A stretch of 64,000 bases of DNA from Atherix ibis (Eukaryota; Arthropoda; Insecta; Diptera; Athericidae). The stretch spans positions 29,423,212 through 29,487,211 of the forward strand of contig OY282609.1 of assembly GCA_958298945.1 (NCBI GenBank). The letters are read 5' to 3'. Shown piece after piece: positions 33,244 to 44,293 of this stretch. The stretch's first letter is position 1. Each line of letters opens with the position of its first letter. Under the pieces are notes generated by a model. The model made no database searches. It saw only the letters and a list, made by a program, of their open reading frames with translations, and was not told where the DNA came from. A program made the position numbers and the translations under genes.

Positions 33244-33535
33244 TAGCTGTATTCCATTGGGACAGAAGTAAAATATAACCTCAAAAATAGTCAACAACAA
33301 TACTGAGTTTACTCACACATAAGCAATAAAAACTGAGTTTATTCACACAAACAATAAAAACAAAAATATGACACTTCAACATAACCAACGAACCCGCTAA
33401 TCCATCTCTTTTCATTTTGGGAACTAAAATCACCCTACCGTAAATTGTATGCGTAACTACTCATGCGAACTACTCATTTGTATGAGCAAGACAAGTACTT
33501 GTGAGTAGCAAAATTTTTCTAATGGAGTACAGCTA
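33244..33535. mobile_element. MITE, 292 bp, TAGCTGTA ends
   Basis: Inverted ends TAGCTGTATTCCATTGGGAC and TAGCTGTACTCCATTAGAAA. The interior (TACTGAGTTTACTCACACAT, CAACATAACCAACGAACCCG) recurs inverted in the MITE at 61,651-62,016. No coding capacity. No exact flanking duplication was found. Confidence 0.65.
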
Positions 33536-33817
33536 ATATTACAGGTAATTTCAATAAAAGTGTAAAGGTGATATGAGACGAAAAGGCAAATTGACAGACG
33601 ATAGCCAACGTGACGTCAAAATGACGCCAGAATCCATTCCAAATTTGATTGATCGTCTAATAGCGTGACTTGTAACGTTAGCTTACCTGGCTGACTCGTG
33701 ACCCACCTAATGTTAGCCGGTGAAGTTACCTGACCGTCTAACAGCGTTATTGTGATATTTGGCTGACGTCAGACAGATTTTAGTTAGGCAGCCAAGCCGT
33801 CAGCTACTGCCTCACGT

Positions 33818-34576
33818 TTTTTTTTATTTTTTTTTATTTAGATTATTGAGGTACAGGGGGGAAACTTCAAAAGGTACTCGACTGGGAGGCCTTCTACCTG
33901 TCAGACGAGTTATGCGGGATTTTTACCTCGCTAAAACCTAACCTGTACCTCTACCCTTGCTCCCGGAACGATGGTTCCCCGGCGGCACTCTTTGTAAATA
34001 CTACTTCGCCGGGGCGTTCTTATAATAATTTACTATTTATTTTATTTTACTGCTGTCCCGATGTTATGACGCCTCGCGGCCTATTCTTTGTACGTGGTGT
34101 GAAGATCCTTGATGATACATTACGCGTACTCTGCAACTTTATTCCAAGCCGATTGGTTCTTCAGCATGCACTCCACTATGTTTTCTGGACTGATGGAACG
34201 GTCCAGATTTTTCTCCAGTTCTGCCCGTATCCCCTCGTAAAGGGGGCATTGGAAGAACACGTGTTTGGCATCTTCCAGCACATCGTAGCAGCGATGACAG
34301 TTTGGGGAGTCTGTTCTCTTGAATCTCTGCAAGTACGCCCGAAAGCATCCATGTCCAGTCAAGAGTTGGGTGATGTAATACCCAACTTCCCCGTGCAGGC
34401 GAGTGACCCATTTGGTGACATCTGGGATCAGTCGATGGGTCCACCGACCCTTCGTCGAGCTGTCCCATCTTTCTTGCCAGAGGCGAAGACTCTCGGGTCT
34501 TTCCTCTTCACAGAGGACCTTTCGCCGCTCTTCCTTCTTTCTACGATATTGGCGTTCTCGCTCTCCTGCCAGGATA
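33818..34576 (-). mobile_element. 5'-truncated R1-like LINE with target duplication
   Basis: Flanked by CTACTGCCTCACGT (33,804-33,817) and CTATTGCCTCACGT (34,577-34,590), 14 bp with one mismatch. On the minus strand it ends in an A-rich tail next to the left duplication, the correct polarity for target-primed insertion. GC content is clearly higher than the surroundings. It carries the 3' part of the ORF and a 3' UTR of about 300 bp. Confidence 0.88.
34120..34570 (-). pseudogene. R1-like LINE ORF2 C-terminus with CCHC finger
   Basis: The frame at 34,120-34,362 reads TGHGCFRAYLQRFKR then C-HRC...KHVFFQCPLYEG, a C-x2-C-x8-H-x4-C arrangement typical of the C-terminal finger of R1-type LINE proteins, which contributes to RNA or target binding. 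The upstream frame at 34,139-34,468 continues the protein in another phase, so there is a frameshift near 34,365. The reverse transcriptase and endonuclease are absent through 5' truncation. Confidence 0.82.
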
Positions 34577-34989
34577 CTATTGCCTCACGTCTGTCATGCT
34601 GTATTCGCTATAGAAACCACGTTTTTTTTTTGTTCTGGTGACTATTTTTCTAGAACCAACTTAATGATTTTGTCTATAACATTAAAATACCATCGGTTAA
34701 TGTGTCAAACTCGAATGTGGCTGACTAGCTGACTAGCCGACTACTGGCTGACATATATCATGACTGCCAAAAATTTCACTGGTCGTCTAATAGCCTGATT
34801 TTTATGTCAGCTACTGTCACCCACTTTGACTGATGGGCTTTGGCCAGATTTGGTTGTTAGTCAGCCAATTTTTTTCGTGATGTCAATTCAACCGACCGTC
34901 TATGGCAGCTTAACTCATTAAAATTCGATTATCTCAGGAAATATTTAATTGATTTTACATTTAAAATGTCGCCAAAATTTTTTTTTACC

Positions 34990-35700
34990 AAAACATTGAC
35001 TTATACATGAACCAGTGCACGCTTCAAGACTTCATAGCTTTTGTACTTTTAGTTAAAGACGTGGCTCTCCAAAATGTTCGACATCGCAAAGTTCATTTGA
35101 TTGAGGTCAGGTAACGATGGATGCCAATCCGCCGTTGAAATAAAGCCTGGAGCGTTGTTTCTCTAGGCTTTGCGAAGCGGCGCTGAGTTATGCTGGAAAG
35201 TCCAGTGGTTTCTTTGAATTGTTGGCTGCCCACAGTTTCACACAATTCTCCAACACCAATTCTTGGTTAATTTTGACAAGCACGAGGCGAGTGCGTCCAT
35301 TTGCGGTTATCCCATCCCAGTCCAAATTATCACGATAGCTGATAATATACCCTCAGGTAATCCATATTCATATCAGAGCGTTTGTTAACCAAAATCGATT
35401 GTTCTGCTTGTTCACAAATTGCTGCACGGTGAAAATTCTATTGCCGCAAATGATCCCCTGATTCAACGCCTTCGATCGTTGGAACCGTATTCTTTTCTAA
35501 GCATACGTAAAGTCTCGAATCTGTTCAATTTTCAAAAGTTTAACAATGAGTTTGTTCTGTAAGATTCAGTTCATGATTTTCATTTCCATCGAGTTTCCCA
35601 TTTCGTGCCAATTTGCTTCTCACCTTCTTCACGTTCGCAACGGAGAGCATAGCCGATCGGCCGCCAACATCATCAGATTTCTTAGTTTCCCTCATCGAAA
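34990..35700 (-). pseudogene. maT/Tc1-like transposase relic
   Basis: On the minus strand: SVANVKKVRSKLARN (linker), KNTVPTIEGVESGD, then IFTVQQFVNKQN-RFW, GITANGRTRLVLVKINQE, and a decayed ADWHPSLPDLNQMNF. These follow the order FSDEKIFTV--NKQNDR, G-SA-GKT-LVFV--GVKIN, W-FQQD-APSH and ADWPP-SPDLNPMDF of maT/IS630-type transposases. The D2 position appears as QHNSAPL and D3 as QMNF, so both Asp residues have become Asn. Many stops; ancient. Confidence 0.65.
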
Positions 35701-35713
35701 TCAACGTTTTCTC

Positions 35714-35944
35714 TCATTTTTCGAGTAATAAACGGATACCTCCTCCAAGGAAAAATTCTGGTTCTTTTAACTCGATGCATTCATCAAGCCATTTTTCGAT
35801 ACTTTCATTCTTTACTCTTCGGAAAGGACTAACTACATGGATATTGCGTTTCTTCTGACTTTGCCCATGTAAAACCCTATCTTTCCTCTCGCCCAAGTAA
35901 CTTCTCGACGTGATCAAACGTCTCTCAATGTCTCCCTCCGACAA
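35714..35944 (-). other. unassigned open stretch next to the maT-like relic
   Basis: A 76-codon frame rich in charged residues (GQSQKKRNIHVVSPFRRVK, EKWLDECIELKEPEFF). No family recognised; it may be further 5' transposon sequence or an unrelated fragment. Confidence 0.2.
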
Positions 35945-36133
35945 TTGCTATGCGTCCAAATTTTCTACTTTTTATGCGTCCAAATTTTCTACCAACAATA
36001 GATCTATCAATATTTAACGCAGTAGACAAATCGTTGTGCGTTTGAGTTAGATGTTCTGAAGCGTTTTTCAAAATCTATTCGGATATATGCAGACGAATTG
36101 TAGACGTCCGCTTGCAGACATCGAAGGATTTTA

Positions 36134-36330
36134 GTCAGTAGATTGTTCAGTATCGGCACACGTCTGCAGATGTCATAAATCTTTTTATTATACGGTCTGC
36201 AATATTTGGTACCAAATCGTACGTCATTTTGACATCTGCAAATGTTACTGACCGTGTACTACCGTTCTGCGTCTACGAAATTTCTCCGTTTCCTTTCGCG
36301 TGCTTTACCGATACTGAACAATCTACTGAC
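36134..36330. mobile_element. 197-bp MITE with perfect 23-bp TIRs
   Basis: Ends GTCAGTAGATTGTTCAGTAT (continuing CGG) are perfect inverted repeats of 23 bp, flanked by TA on both sides (36,132-36,133 and 36,331-36,332). Including the flanks the symmetry extends to 26 bp. Internal GCAGAC/GTCTGC motifs repeat. The TA duplication points to a Tc1/mariner-type mobiliser. Confidence 0.85.
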
Positions 36331-36332
36331 TA

Positions 36333-37310
36333 AGCCGAAAATCAATTTTCACATGTTCCATTCGATGGAAATTGCGGCGAATGCTGCTTTGTCGGGATAA
36401 ATGTTGAAACTATCAACGCGAAAATAAAACATATTCTTCATACCGCTAACGAATGCCAACTACTGCGTTTGAAAGCTTACTCATACACCGCTCAAAACCC
36501 AAGTACATCTTATTCATCGTACACGAATCTAATACTACTAGCGATATCATTCTTAATCAAAGATACCATTTTATGTCGAAATTATTATATTCGCAATTAT
36601 TTCTAAGAAATCGAAATTATTTCACAAACATTTGAAAATTATCAACCAACAATAAAATATTTTTTTCTCTACGATTTATTAAAATTTATATGATTGACCT
36701 TAATTTTTTTTTGCACAATAATATAAGAACTAAACTCTGTACGTCTCCTACACATTTGATTATATATTCGAATGTACAAGAGAAAAAAAAACGATTAGTT
36801 TTACAACAAAACCACACACACGATTAATCTTTAATTTTCTGTTTTTTAGTATTTGTTGATGGTTTGTTTATTTTCATCGTAATTTCGTAATATTTGGAGT
36901 ACATTCTAGGAATTTCCTTTCCACCATAAGTTGAGTCATCATATTTTCGGTCGATTAATCGGAAATATGAAATCACCTTAATACAAATCTACGTATGTGG
37001 GCGTTACATGCATCTCTTAAATTTTATGGTAGCTTTGCAAAAAAATCGAAAAAGCAGGTGCCAAAACTAATAGTAATAATAACATTTTGTTTTCAATTTA
37101 TGCAAATCATATCAAAATAGTAAATAAATAGTAAATAAAAAATTCATGGATAACATTCCCACTCTGCAGTACCGCCCCCAACAGGAATAAGGATGATAAT
37201 AAATAAAAACTTATGTTTTATAGCATATCTTTATAAAATATATAAAAATGGGTAGTTATTGGGAAAATCCACAACTTTTATGAACAAAATGTATTTTTAT
37301 TTTTCATTTA
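36333..37310. other. intergenic, no recognisable gene
   Basis: AT-rich; the frame at 36,453-36,635 has no family match. Confidence 0.4.
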
Positions 37311-37496
37311 ATTATTATACGAAGACGAGCCAAAACAAGTGCAAGCTAAGCAGCTGAAAAAATTAACTGAACATTCAAAATGGGCGAACTTGTCGGCATA
37401 AGTGAGAGACATGAGTACCAACATAACGCCACAAAAAATCGAATTTACGTAAGCCGCGGAAATTCAAAATTCGCGATACTTTTGGAACAGAGCTCG
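37311..37496 (-). mobile_element. mariner family CGAGGTCTG, copy D, 5' end only
   Basis: About 186 bp of the 5' TIR and UTR region, ending AGCTCG before TA at 37,497. It contains GGGCGAACTTGTCGGCATAA and GAAGACGAGCCAAAACA, as in copies A, B and G. No coding part remains. It abuts the RNase H LINE copy RH2. Confidence 0.82.
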
Positions 37497-37502
37497 TATA
37501 CA

Positions 37503-38210
37503 GTTAAATACTAGACCACTTGGGGTGACCTGTAAATGTATGGGTTGGATTGAATTGGGCTTTGGTTATTTGGATTTTGTAGAGCATTTTAGTTTGTTTT
37601 AAGAAATTAAAATGAGGATTTGGAAAATGTCGATAGTGAGTTAAAAGTCCCAGAATGGATAAATGGGGAGGGAGGCCGTTTCCTAAAAAGAAATTATGTT
37701 TTTCCGTGCCCAAAATTTTGGTAAGGTTGTCGAATAGACTGGTTGGGCAATAGTTGGCCAATGTTTCGAAATAAACCTTCGTTACTTGTCCAGTCCATGT
37801 GTTTACGAATGACCAAAGGTGTTATTTGTCATTTGGCAAGCAGATGCGGCAAGTTTGGAACTCCTGTGAACACCGGACAATGGAGATTTCTTCCTCTCAG
37901 TTGACCGGCCCCCCTTATTGGCCGCAACTCAGCTTATTATTGAGAACATAATCATTTAATGTAAAATGCAAAATCTACCGCCATCTTAATTGCCCACAGC
38001 TCACTATAATATGGCCGCATTTGTGGAAAATAGCAAGTAATCATTGAATATGTCCAAATGCTCTATGAAAAGTTTCCTGTAGAAGGTCACTTGCCTTTTA
38101 TACCTATCCAGGAATGTAGACACTCTCAACTCTGCTCTGAACCATTGTTTCCAGAAAGGATGAGGAAAGGAAGTTTGGAAATTCGAAATGGAGGAAGATG
38201 TTAGATCATT
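37503..38210 (-). mobile_element. degenerate non-LTR retrotransposon, RNase H region (RH2)
   Basis: Second copy of the element at 7,150. The minus frame 37,504-37,761 (CPTSLFDNLTKILGTE, IQITKAQFNPTHTF) lies between RT and RNase H, and near 37,990-38,030 the minus strand reads SELWAIKMAVDFAFY, the RNase H block starting with the GELWAI-like segment. The catalytic FTDS motif is not clearly preserved. Diverged from RH1, so these are old insertions. Confidence 0.62.
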
Positions 38211-40790
38211 AATGAAAGTAAAAAATAAAATTTCTTTTGTGTTAAGAGGTGGATGGTATGTTTTTTAAGACCGTATGGAAAGGGTAGTCAGAGGAGCCTA
38301 CCTTTCAACACCGATTGCACCATTCGAGCAATTGACAAATTATTGCTTCAGCAAGCCAATTATTTGGTTTGGGTCTTCGGAAGAGAATTAAAAGTGTCTG
38401 GATCACGGGTTCGAACCCTCAAACTATTTTCGAGCAATGATTACACATGATCAAAGTTCGCCTAGTCAGAATTTATTGAGCTACCATTGTTTTCTTCATC
38501 CATTTTCGACATTTAAAATTTGTTTCGTTTTCGTGAACGATTTTCAATTGTTTTTGCGTTTTGCAGTCCAAAACATTTGGTTATCAAGACAAATTGTTAA
38601 AAAAATATTTGAACAAAATTATAAATACATTAAACAAATGGAAAATAGGATAATTCAAGAAAATGCAGTAACGAAAACGAAGTGCAGCGATGTTGCTGAT
38701 GGTGGACTTTATCGAAAGCGATGACAACAAAGAGCTGCAGCGGAGACAGCGCATGGGTATAGGAAGCGTGGTAAAGACTGTGCATACGGAAAGTTATTGT
38801 CAGTAGCATTTTCAATGTCTTGACAAGGATGATTTCGATTACCTTTTAGAACTGCTATCGCCGTTGATCGCCAAACAAGATACGCCAATGTCTAGACTGG
38901 GTAATACAACGTAACTGCCATTGTTGAACAATATATTTTGCGACCTATTTTTTGATACAAACAACCGATAAATCAAAACACAAAACGAACAATTTTTAAT
39001 ACACAAATGTTCTTCACGCAAATCACGCTGTGAAATGTCAAAATTTCAATAATGTTCGCGCTCAAACACGCAGCTCGAACACCATTCGAACATGCTCGAT
39101 CAAGGGAAAGATATACGTCCAACATATTCGAGCATATGCAATACCGCTAGACCAGAAAAAATTGACGATTTTTCCTAAAATTCGAGCATTTCTCAATCGG
39201 TGTAATCTTAGCTCAATACAACGGTTAAGCACCGCCACCTGTTATCTTGACACATACAGTGAGGTAATAGAGCACCGTTCCGTCCATTTGTTAGACCTTA
39301 TATTCACCCAGAATCAATAAAATATTTAAAATGGAATTGATTCGATTAAAAGAGTTTTATTATGTAAATTGTAGCTACCTCTACGGGCAATGGTAATGCC
39401 TAGAATTTTCACAGAATCTGATAGTTGAAAGAGAAGATTATAATACCGCGTGAGAAATTGCAAGAGTTTCTACGACAAATATTAAAAAATGGGAATAACC
39501 GCAGAAATTTAGTTCTGGGCCATGAAGAGAGTATCGTACGTACAGTCAGAGACAACTAGAATGAAGAGATGATCAGCTTAAAGGTTATGATAAACCGGCG
39601 AGAGAAATGTGTCGAACGAGAGAATGCAAGTACTAAAGGGGGTTGCACGAAGAGGAAAGGAGAGAACCCTGTAGAAAATCATATTCTATTCTGCGTTTGG
39701 AAGAAAAAATAACCAAAATCACACATGTAAAAAAATTGCAAAAGACTAATTTTATTATTTTTTTATTTTTTTTTATTTATTATTTCTTAACTAATAATAA
39801 ATGAAAAAAATTAAACTTAATGCAATGCATACAAACACAAGAGTTTACCGTTTGTATATAAGAAAAATCACATCGAAATAAATTCTATATTAATTATTTG
39901 ATTGAAATATTTATATGAATCTTAAACAGAAAATTCGCTCAGCATCACAATTTATTTAATTAATCAATTAACGCATGGGCAATCGTTTAAATGGTTTATC
40001 AAAACACCAACCCTCCCCATCCAATACATTAAATTCAGTTCAATTTGATTCGATTTAATAAATTCAAATTCTTAAAATAACAAACAGTATTTTTTTTTTA
40101 CAAATTACCAAATAGTAGTTTAATTAACATAAAATATTATCGAAACGTTGATGTGTATAAATATCACTCAACACACAATTTTTTTTGGCAAAATTTGTTA
40201 AAAAACTCAATTTGAATAACTGGAAAAGTTTCCCCCTTAATGGTGGAAAAAAAATTTCTGATCTGAACTTGAATCATTTAAAGGCAAAAGACGGGAGAAG
40301 AGAATCAGCTACCTAGAATAGATATGTACGAGCATGTACAATTGTGATAATAACTTTTATTTATTAATTTTTGTTATTACTCATTTCACCCTTTCCACCT
40401 CATTCGCTCAATGATAGCCAACAGACGAATGCTCAATTATTAAGGCTGCTGGTCTATTTTGCGATTACATAATTTAGAAACACTTTTAGTGACGACGATA
40501 TGTGGTGAATATCAATATACAAAATAACTTACACCACACGCCATATTATGCATGCATGTACATATGTACATATATACATAGAGTCGTAAATAAATGATGA
40601 ATAATTAAAAAGAAAAAAAATTTGCTTGCATTTGTAAAGAAGCTTTTTTCCCCTTTCATTTTGGTGAGCGGTAAGTAAGTAAATAAGTAAGTCAGGAGTG
40701 GGGAAAATTCATAGTTTTTTTTGAGTTTTACGTCAAATTTAATTGCGTAGCAACAAGTTCAATTTTAAATTTCACCATCGCAGTAAGTAA
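38211..40790. other. intergenic, only anonymous frames
   Basis: Frames at 38,253-38,450, 38,437-38,724 and 39,030-39,320 have no recognisable domains. 39,720-40,300 is very AT-rich. CATGTACATATG-type palindromic runs occur near 40,556-40,580. Confidence 0.4.
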
Positions 40791-40800
40791 AGTTAAAAGC

Positions 40801-42135
40801 CTTAGATTAAAGAATACCTGGATAGGCCCTTACCGTATATGTATACGCAATTTTGTGTACAAATATTTGCTGGGGGGATACGAGTGTCAAAAACTTTTTA
40901 TGTAGACATGACACCCACTGCCATCTATGTGTCGTAATGTAAATTTCTTTAATTGCAGAAGCATAATTTATATTTATTTTAATTCACTTACTGGAAACAA
41001 AGATATAATTTAAATACAACGATAGGTCATTTTTATTTTTTGTACAATCTTTTGATACGAAATCGAATTCTATTTTAGGTTTATTAAACATTTCGTTAAT
41101 ATCAATCAAATATAAACCGCCTCAATTTTGTAGACTTTCGGAGAGTTTGAAAATTTAATTCACCATGAAAGTGGAGAATGGGGGGTTAGCTTTATCATTT
41201 CTGATGTTGTTATTGTGTCAAATAGTGAAGTGCAAGTGAAAGTGTAGTTTTTATCAATTTGGAAGAATTTACGAAAATGTAAGTATATTTATAAGTAGTT
41301 ATATTGTTGCTAGAAATTAATACGAATTTTTTATTTCAGAAAATGAAGTGTTTTATGAAGAATTGCCGCTCAACCGACAAAATGAGGAATCCGGGAATTT
41401 CTTTCTTTCGGTAAGTTAATATTTTGTTTTTTACTTCAGAAATTAAAAAAAAAAAAGTTTATAATGTGTTCAGATGGTTTTGAATGATTTATTTTGTGCA
41501 AAAAGTGTTTAAAAGTGGAAAGTTCGGCATTCAATGAATGTAAACAAATACGGTGTTGACAGTTCAATGTTTACCATAAAATAGTACAGTGCCGGTGTAT
41601 ATAAAGTGTGTGTAAGAAAGTTTAAGGAACCGAATTTTTTTTAATAGTGCAAAAAATACGTGAATTTCTATTAATTCTTAATTGAAAAAGTAAATGTTAC
41701 GATCGTATATTTATATGTTAACTTTACAGGTTCCCACAAAATAAATGGTTGCGGGAAAAGTGGATTGTGGCAGCAGCATCCGGTATTCCCAAGAATAAAT
41801 AATATACAGTGAAATAAATAAAATGAAAATACAGAATAAATAAATAAATATTTAAAAAAAAAATACTGTGTTTTATTGCATATTTACAAAACTAATTCCA
41901 TCGAACAACAAGACCCGCAATATTAAAAAATCTGCTTCTTTACGCATAAATGATATCACATATGAAAATGGTTTTAAACGAACCGCTTCAATCGCATACT
42001 GAACTTTTAATTTGGCCCCCAATGATTTACGCCATTTCTGTTGTATTGCATGTGTGTGCGTTCTATGAATGTATTGCCACAAAAGTTGGACAGAATTTTT
42101 GTGGAGAGGCCTATCCAGTACTTCTTTAATCTAAG
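40801..42135 (+). mobile_element. complete non-autonomous P-like element P3
   Basis: Termini CTTAGATTAAAGAA...TACCTGGATAGGCC and, inverted, CTTAGATTAAAGAAGTACTG then GATAGGCC. The length is 1,335 bp, far shorter than an autonomous P element (about 3 kb). It carries a two-exon THAP start and no recognisable RNase H-like transposase core. Four other copies occur in the window (P1, P2, P4, P5). The uninterrupted sequence near 41,950 provides the empty site for the insertion in P2. Confidence 0.9.
41343..41802 (+). CDS. two-exon THAP-finger microprotein of the P-like element
   Basis: Exon 1 (41,343-41,410) starts at ATG after AG and encodes MKCFMKNCRSTDKMRNPGIS then FF; the donor is GTAAGT. Exon 2 begins at 41,730 after TTTACAG and encodes FPQNKWLREKWIVAAA then SGIPKNK and stop at 41,802. 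The split Arg codon (CG+G) joins in phase, giving 46 residues. The C-x4-C pair, the FF-FP step and the Trp of REKWI are hallmarks of the THAP DNA-binding fold, but the protein stops before the C-x2-H pair, so the zinc site is incomplete. In copy P5 that missing part is preserved (58,424-58,564). If made, it would probably not fold as a complete THAP finger. Confidence 0.7.
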
Positions 42136-42143
42136 TTAAAAGC

Positions 42144-43410
42144 ACAACGAAAACTGACAGATAGAGAGAGAGAGAGAGACAAGATGTCAGAGAATCGCAA
42201 AATTCTTATTTGACAAAGTGTTTTTTGTTAAATTATTATCAATTTGACGTTAAAAATACTAATAATTTATTCTTAAATTTCTATTTAAAAGCTTCAAGAA
42301 AATTCTATTTACAAAAAAAGGTAAATAATAAATACTTGTTTTATTATATTTTTGTTGTTGTTTTTTTTTTAAATAAATATCACAACCTAACAATAATTAT
42401 AATAAAATAAGTAGCATAAATGTTAAGAGGCAAAAAAAACAAAATATTTTCGTGTAAGACTAATTAAGGTATAAAATAACACAACTGCGAAAGCAATTAT
42501 CTTATCAGTGCGGTTAGTAAATTATTTTTATGAACTTCGAATTTAATTTTGTTTTTTTTTTTAATTTTATCATATATGTATATAATATGAACAGTGGCTA
42601 ACAAAAAGTTTTAGGATATATTTTACCTTAGCTAATGTGAGTATTAGAAAATGAATATTATCAAGCAAAATTATAATTTAAAAAAAAAATTATTATATTA
42701 TTTAATTGCAAAATAAACCTAGTACAAATAAATTCTAACAAAAATATCTACTAAAATATTAAGTTTTAATTATGAATTTAAATATTTTCAATTTTCAATA
42801 ATAAAATAGGAGAAAAAATTTATAAAAAAAAAAACAGAAATATCCTAACTAGCTTATGTTAAGAAACTTAATAAATACAACAAAAAAAAACAATCAATTT
42901 TTTATAAAAAATATTTTTGTTTTAATAACTTCTTAATAATCAACCAAAATATGGTACATGCAACAATTGAGTATAAATTGTAGATAATAGAATAATTTAC
43001 TCAAATCACAATAATAAAAGTGTCTCAAAAAAAAAATTATTTAAAAAATAAAAATTAAATTAACCTTAAAATTATTTCGTCGGCAAAGAAACTTCTCAGA
43101 AATCGTCAACCAACATCCTCCTTCATTCCATTCCTGTGTCGTTCAACACAGCAACCACCCATATAATAAATTAATGTCACTTAAGCCCGATTTCCTGTTT
43201 GAAAATTATTTCTTCTCCTTTTTAAAATTTAAATATTCCCCACAAAATTTTACAATCCCTGACTTTTCAATTAACTTTCGGTCAGTGGCGTTACAAAATA
43301 GCTTCTGGCTCTTGTCCCAGAGACCTTACACATACATACAAACTAACAATAAAAAAATAAAATTTTAAAATTTATTAAACAAAACAATATTTTTTAATTT
43401 TTTTTTTGTT
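42144..43410. other. very AT-rich intergenic region
   Basis: A (GA)n tract near 42,162-42,180, then extreme AT richness. Frames at 42,210-42,410 and 43,174-43,368 are low-complexity and not credible. Confidence 0.45.
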
Positions 43411-43560
43411 TTAATAAAAAGAATAACTTTTTGATTATTAGAAATTCGTTTAAAAAAACCAAAACAATCAGAAAATACTGAATTCGAACAGAGAAATTAA
43501 AATTTTAGGCATTATACACGTAGTAATGCGGTCTTGAGTTCAGAACCAATTTCAAAAATA

Positions 43561-44038
43561 TAGAAGAACAAAAATTGGCTTTTGTTTGTGGAAAAACAAA
43601 AATTGGCGGTTTTCAAAAATATAGAAGAACAAAAATTGGCGGTTTTCAAAAATATAGAAGAACAAAAATTGGCGGATTTGTGGAAGAACAAAAATTTACT
43701 TTTGCACCATGATAACGACCATGCTCACGCATTGTTGCTTGTACGCGAATTTTTGGCCAAAAACAACACTCTAATATTGCCGCAGCGTATTCCCCAGATC
43801 TGGCCCCTGTAACTTTTTCTTGTTCCCCGAAACAGATTCTTTGAACTATTTTTTGGAATGGGCAAAAATCAAACACGAGCCAAAACACGTGAAAGCAAAG
43901 CAGTTGTCAAAAATTAACTGAACATTCAAAATAGCCGAACTTGTCGGCATAAGTGAGAAACATGAGTACCAACATACGCCACAAAAAATTGAAAATCGAA
44001 TAAAATCAAAATTCGCGATACTTTTTGAACAGACCTCG
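43561..44038. mobile_element. mariner family CGAGGTCTG, rearranged copy E
   Basis: 43,675-43,828 is plus-strand transposase (WKNKNLLLHHDNDHAHALLL, EFLAKNNTLILPQ) and keeps the D2 block. At about 43,828 the sequence switches to minus-strand 5' UTR and TIR, ending AGACCTCG before TA at 44,039. So 3' and 5' halves are joined in inverted orientation. The left part is preceded by tandem 33-bp units. Confidence 0.82.
43582..43690 (+). repeat. in-frame 33-bp tandem units within copy E
   Basis: The unit codes for VFKNIEEQKLA and is repeated twice plus partial units. It is assembled from the mariner GAACAAAAATTGG segment and flanking TTCAAAAATATA. Confidence 0.8.
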
Positions 44039-44293
44039 TACAAACAAAAAATAAAAATATAAATTTTCAACCATACCATGCATGCTCCTATCTAAATCGT
44101 CTATAAAAAATTTTAACATTTATTCAAGGTCAAGAATATTTTTTTTTTTAATAAAAAGAATAACTTTTTGCTTATAAGAAATTCCTTAACAAAAAAAAAC
44201 CAAAACAATCAGAAAATACTGAATTCGAACAGAGGAATTAAAATTTTAGGCATTATAATGCGGTCTTGAGTTTAGAATTAGCTTCAAAAATAA

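Larger units (their letters stand above)
33590..34910. repeat. region with recurrent GTCTAAYAGC and GGCTGAC motifs
   Basis: Copies of G-YCGTCTAAYAGC lie at 33,651, 33,732 and 34,781, with weaker forms at 34,894 (GACCGTCTATGGCAGCT) and, inverted, at 33,595 (CAGACGATAGCC). GGCTGAC recurs between them. The inverted outer motifs suggest the ends of an old DNA element of about 0.6 kb, later split by the LINE at 33,818-34,576. Confidence 0.5.
40793..42143. repeat. 8-bp target duplication of P-like element P3
   Basis: TTAAAAGC occurs exactly at 40,793-40,800 and 42,136-42,143, immediately outside perfectly complementary 12-bp termini. Eight-bp duplications are characteristic of the P superfamily (and hAT). 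Confidence 0.9.
43411..44293. repeat. direct repeat of about 145 bp flanking mariner copy E
   Basis: Blocks at about 43,411-43,560 and 44,147-44,293 share AATAAAAAGAATAACTTTTT, CAGAAAATACTGAATTCGAA and TGCGGTCTTGAGTT. The left copy has an 8-nt insertion. Everything between them is rearranged mariner. Confidence 0.85.

Noticed and set aside
34066..34641. 191-codon plus-strand frame
   Set aside because: Antisense shadow of the R1-like LINE ORF, open because the region is GC-rich.
38400..38420. GGGTTCGAACCC, a perfect pol III B-box-like sequence
   Set aside because: No A box at the right distance and no cloverleaf or acceptor stem could be formed around it.
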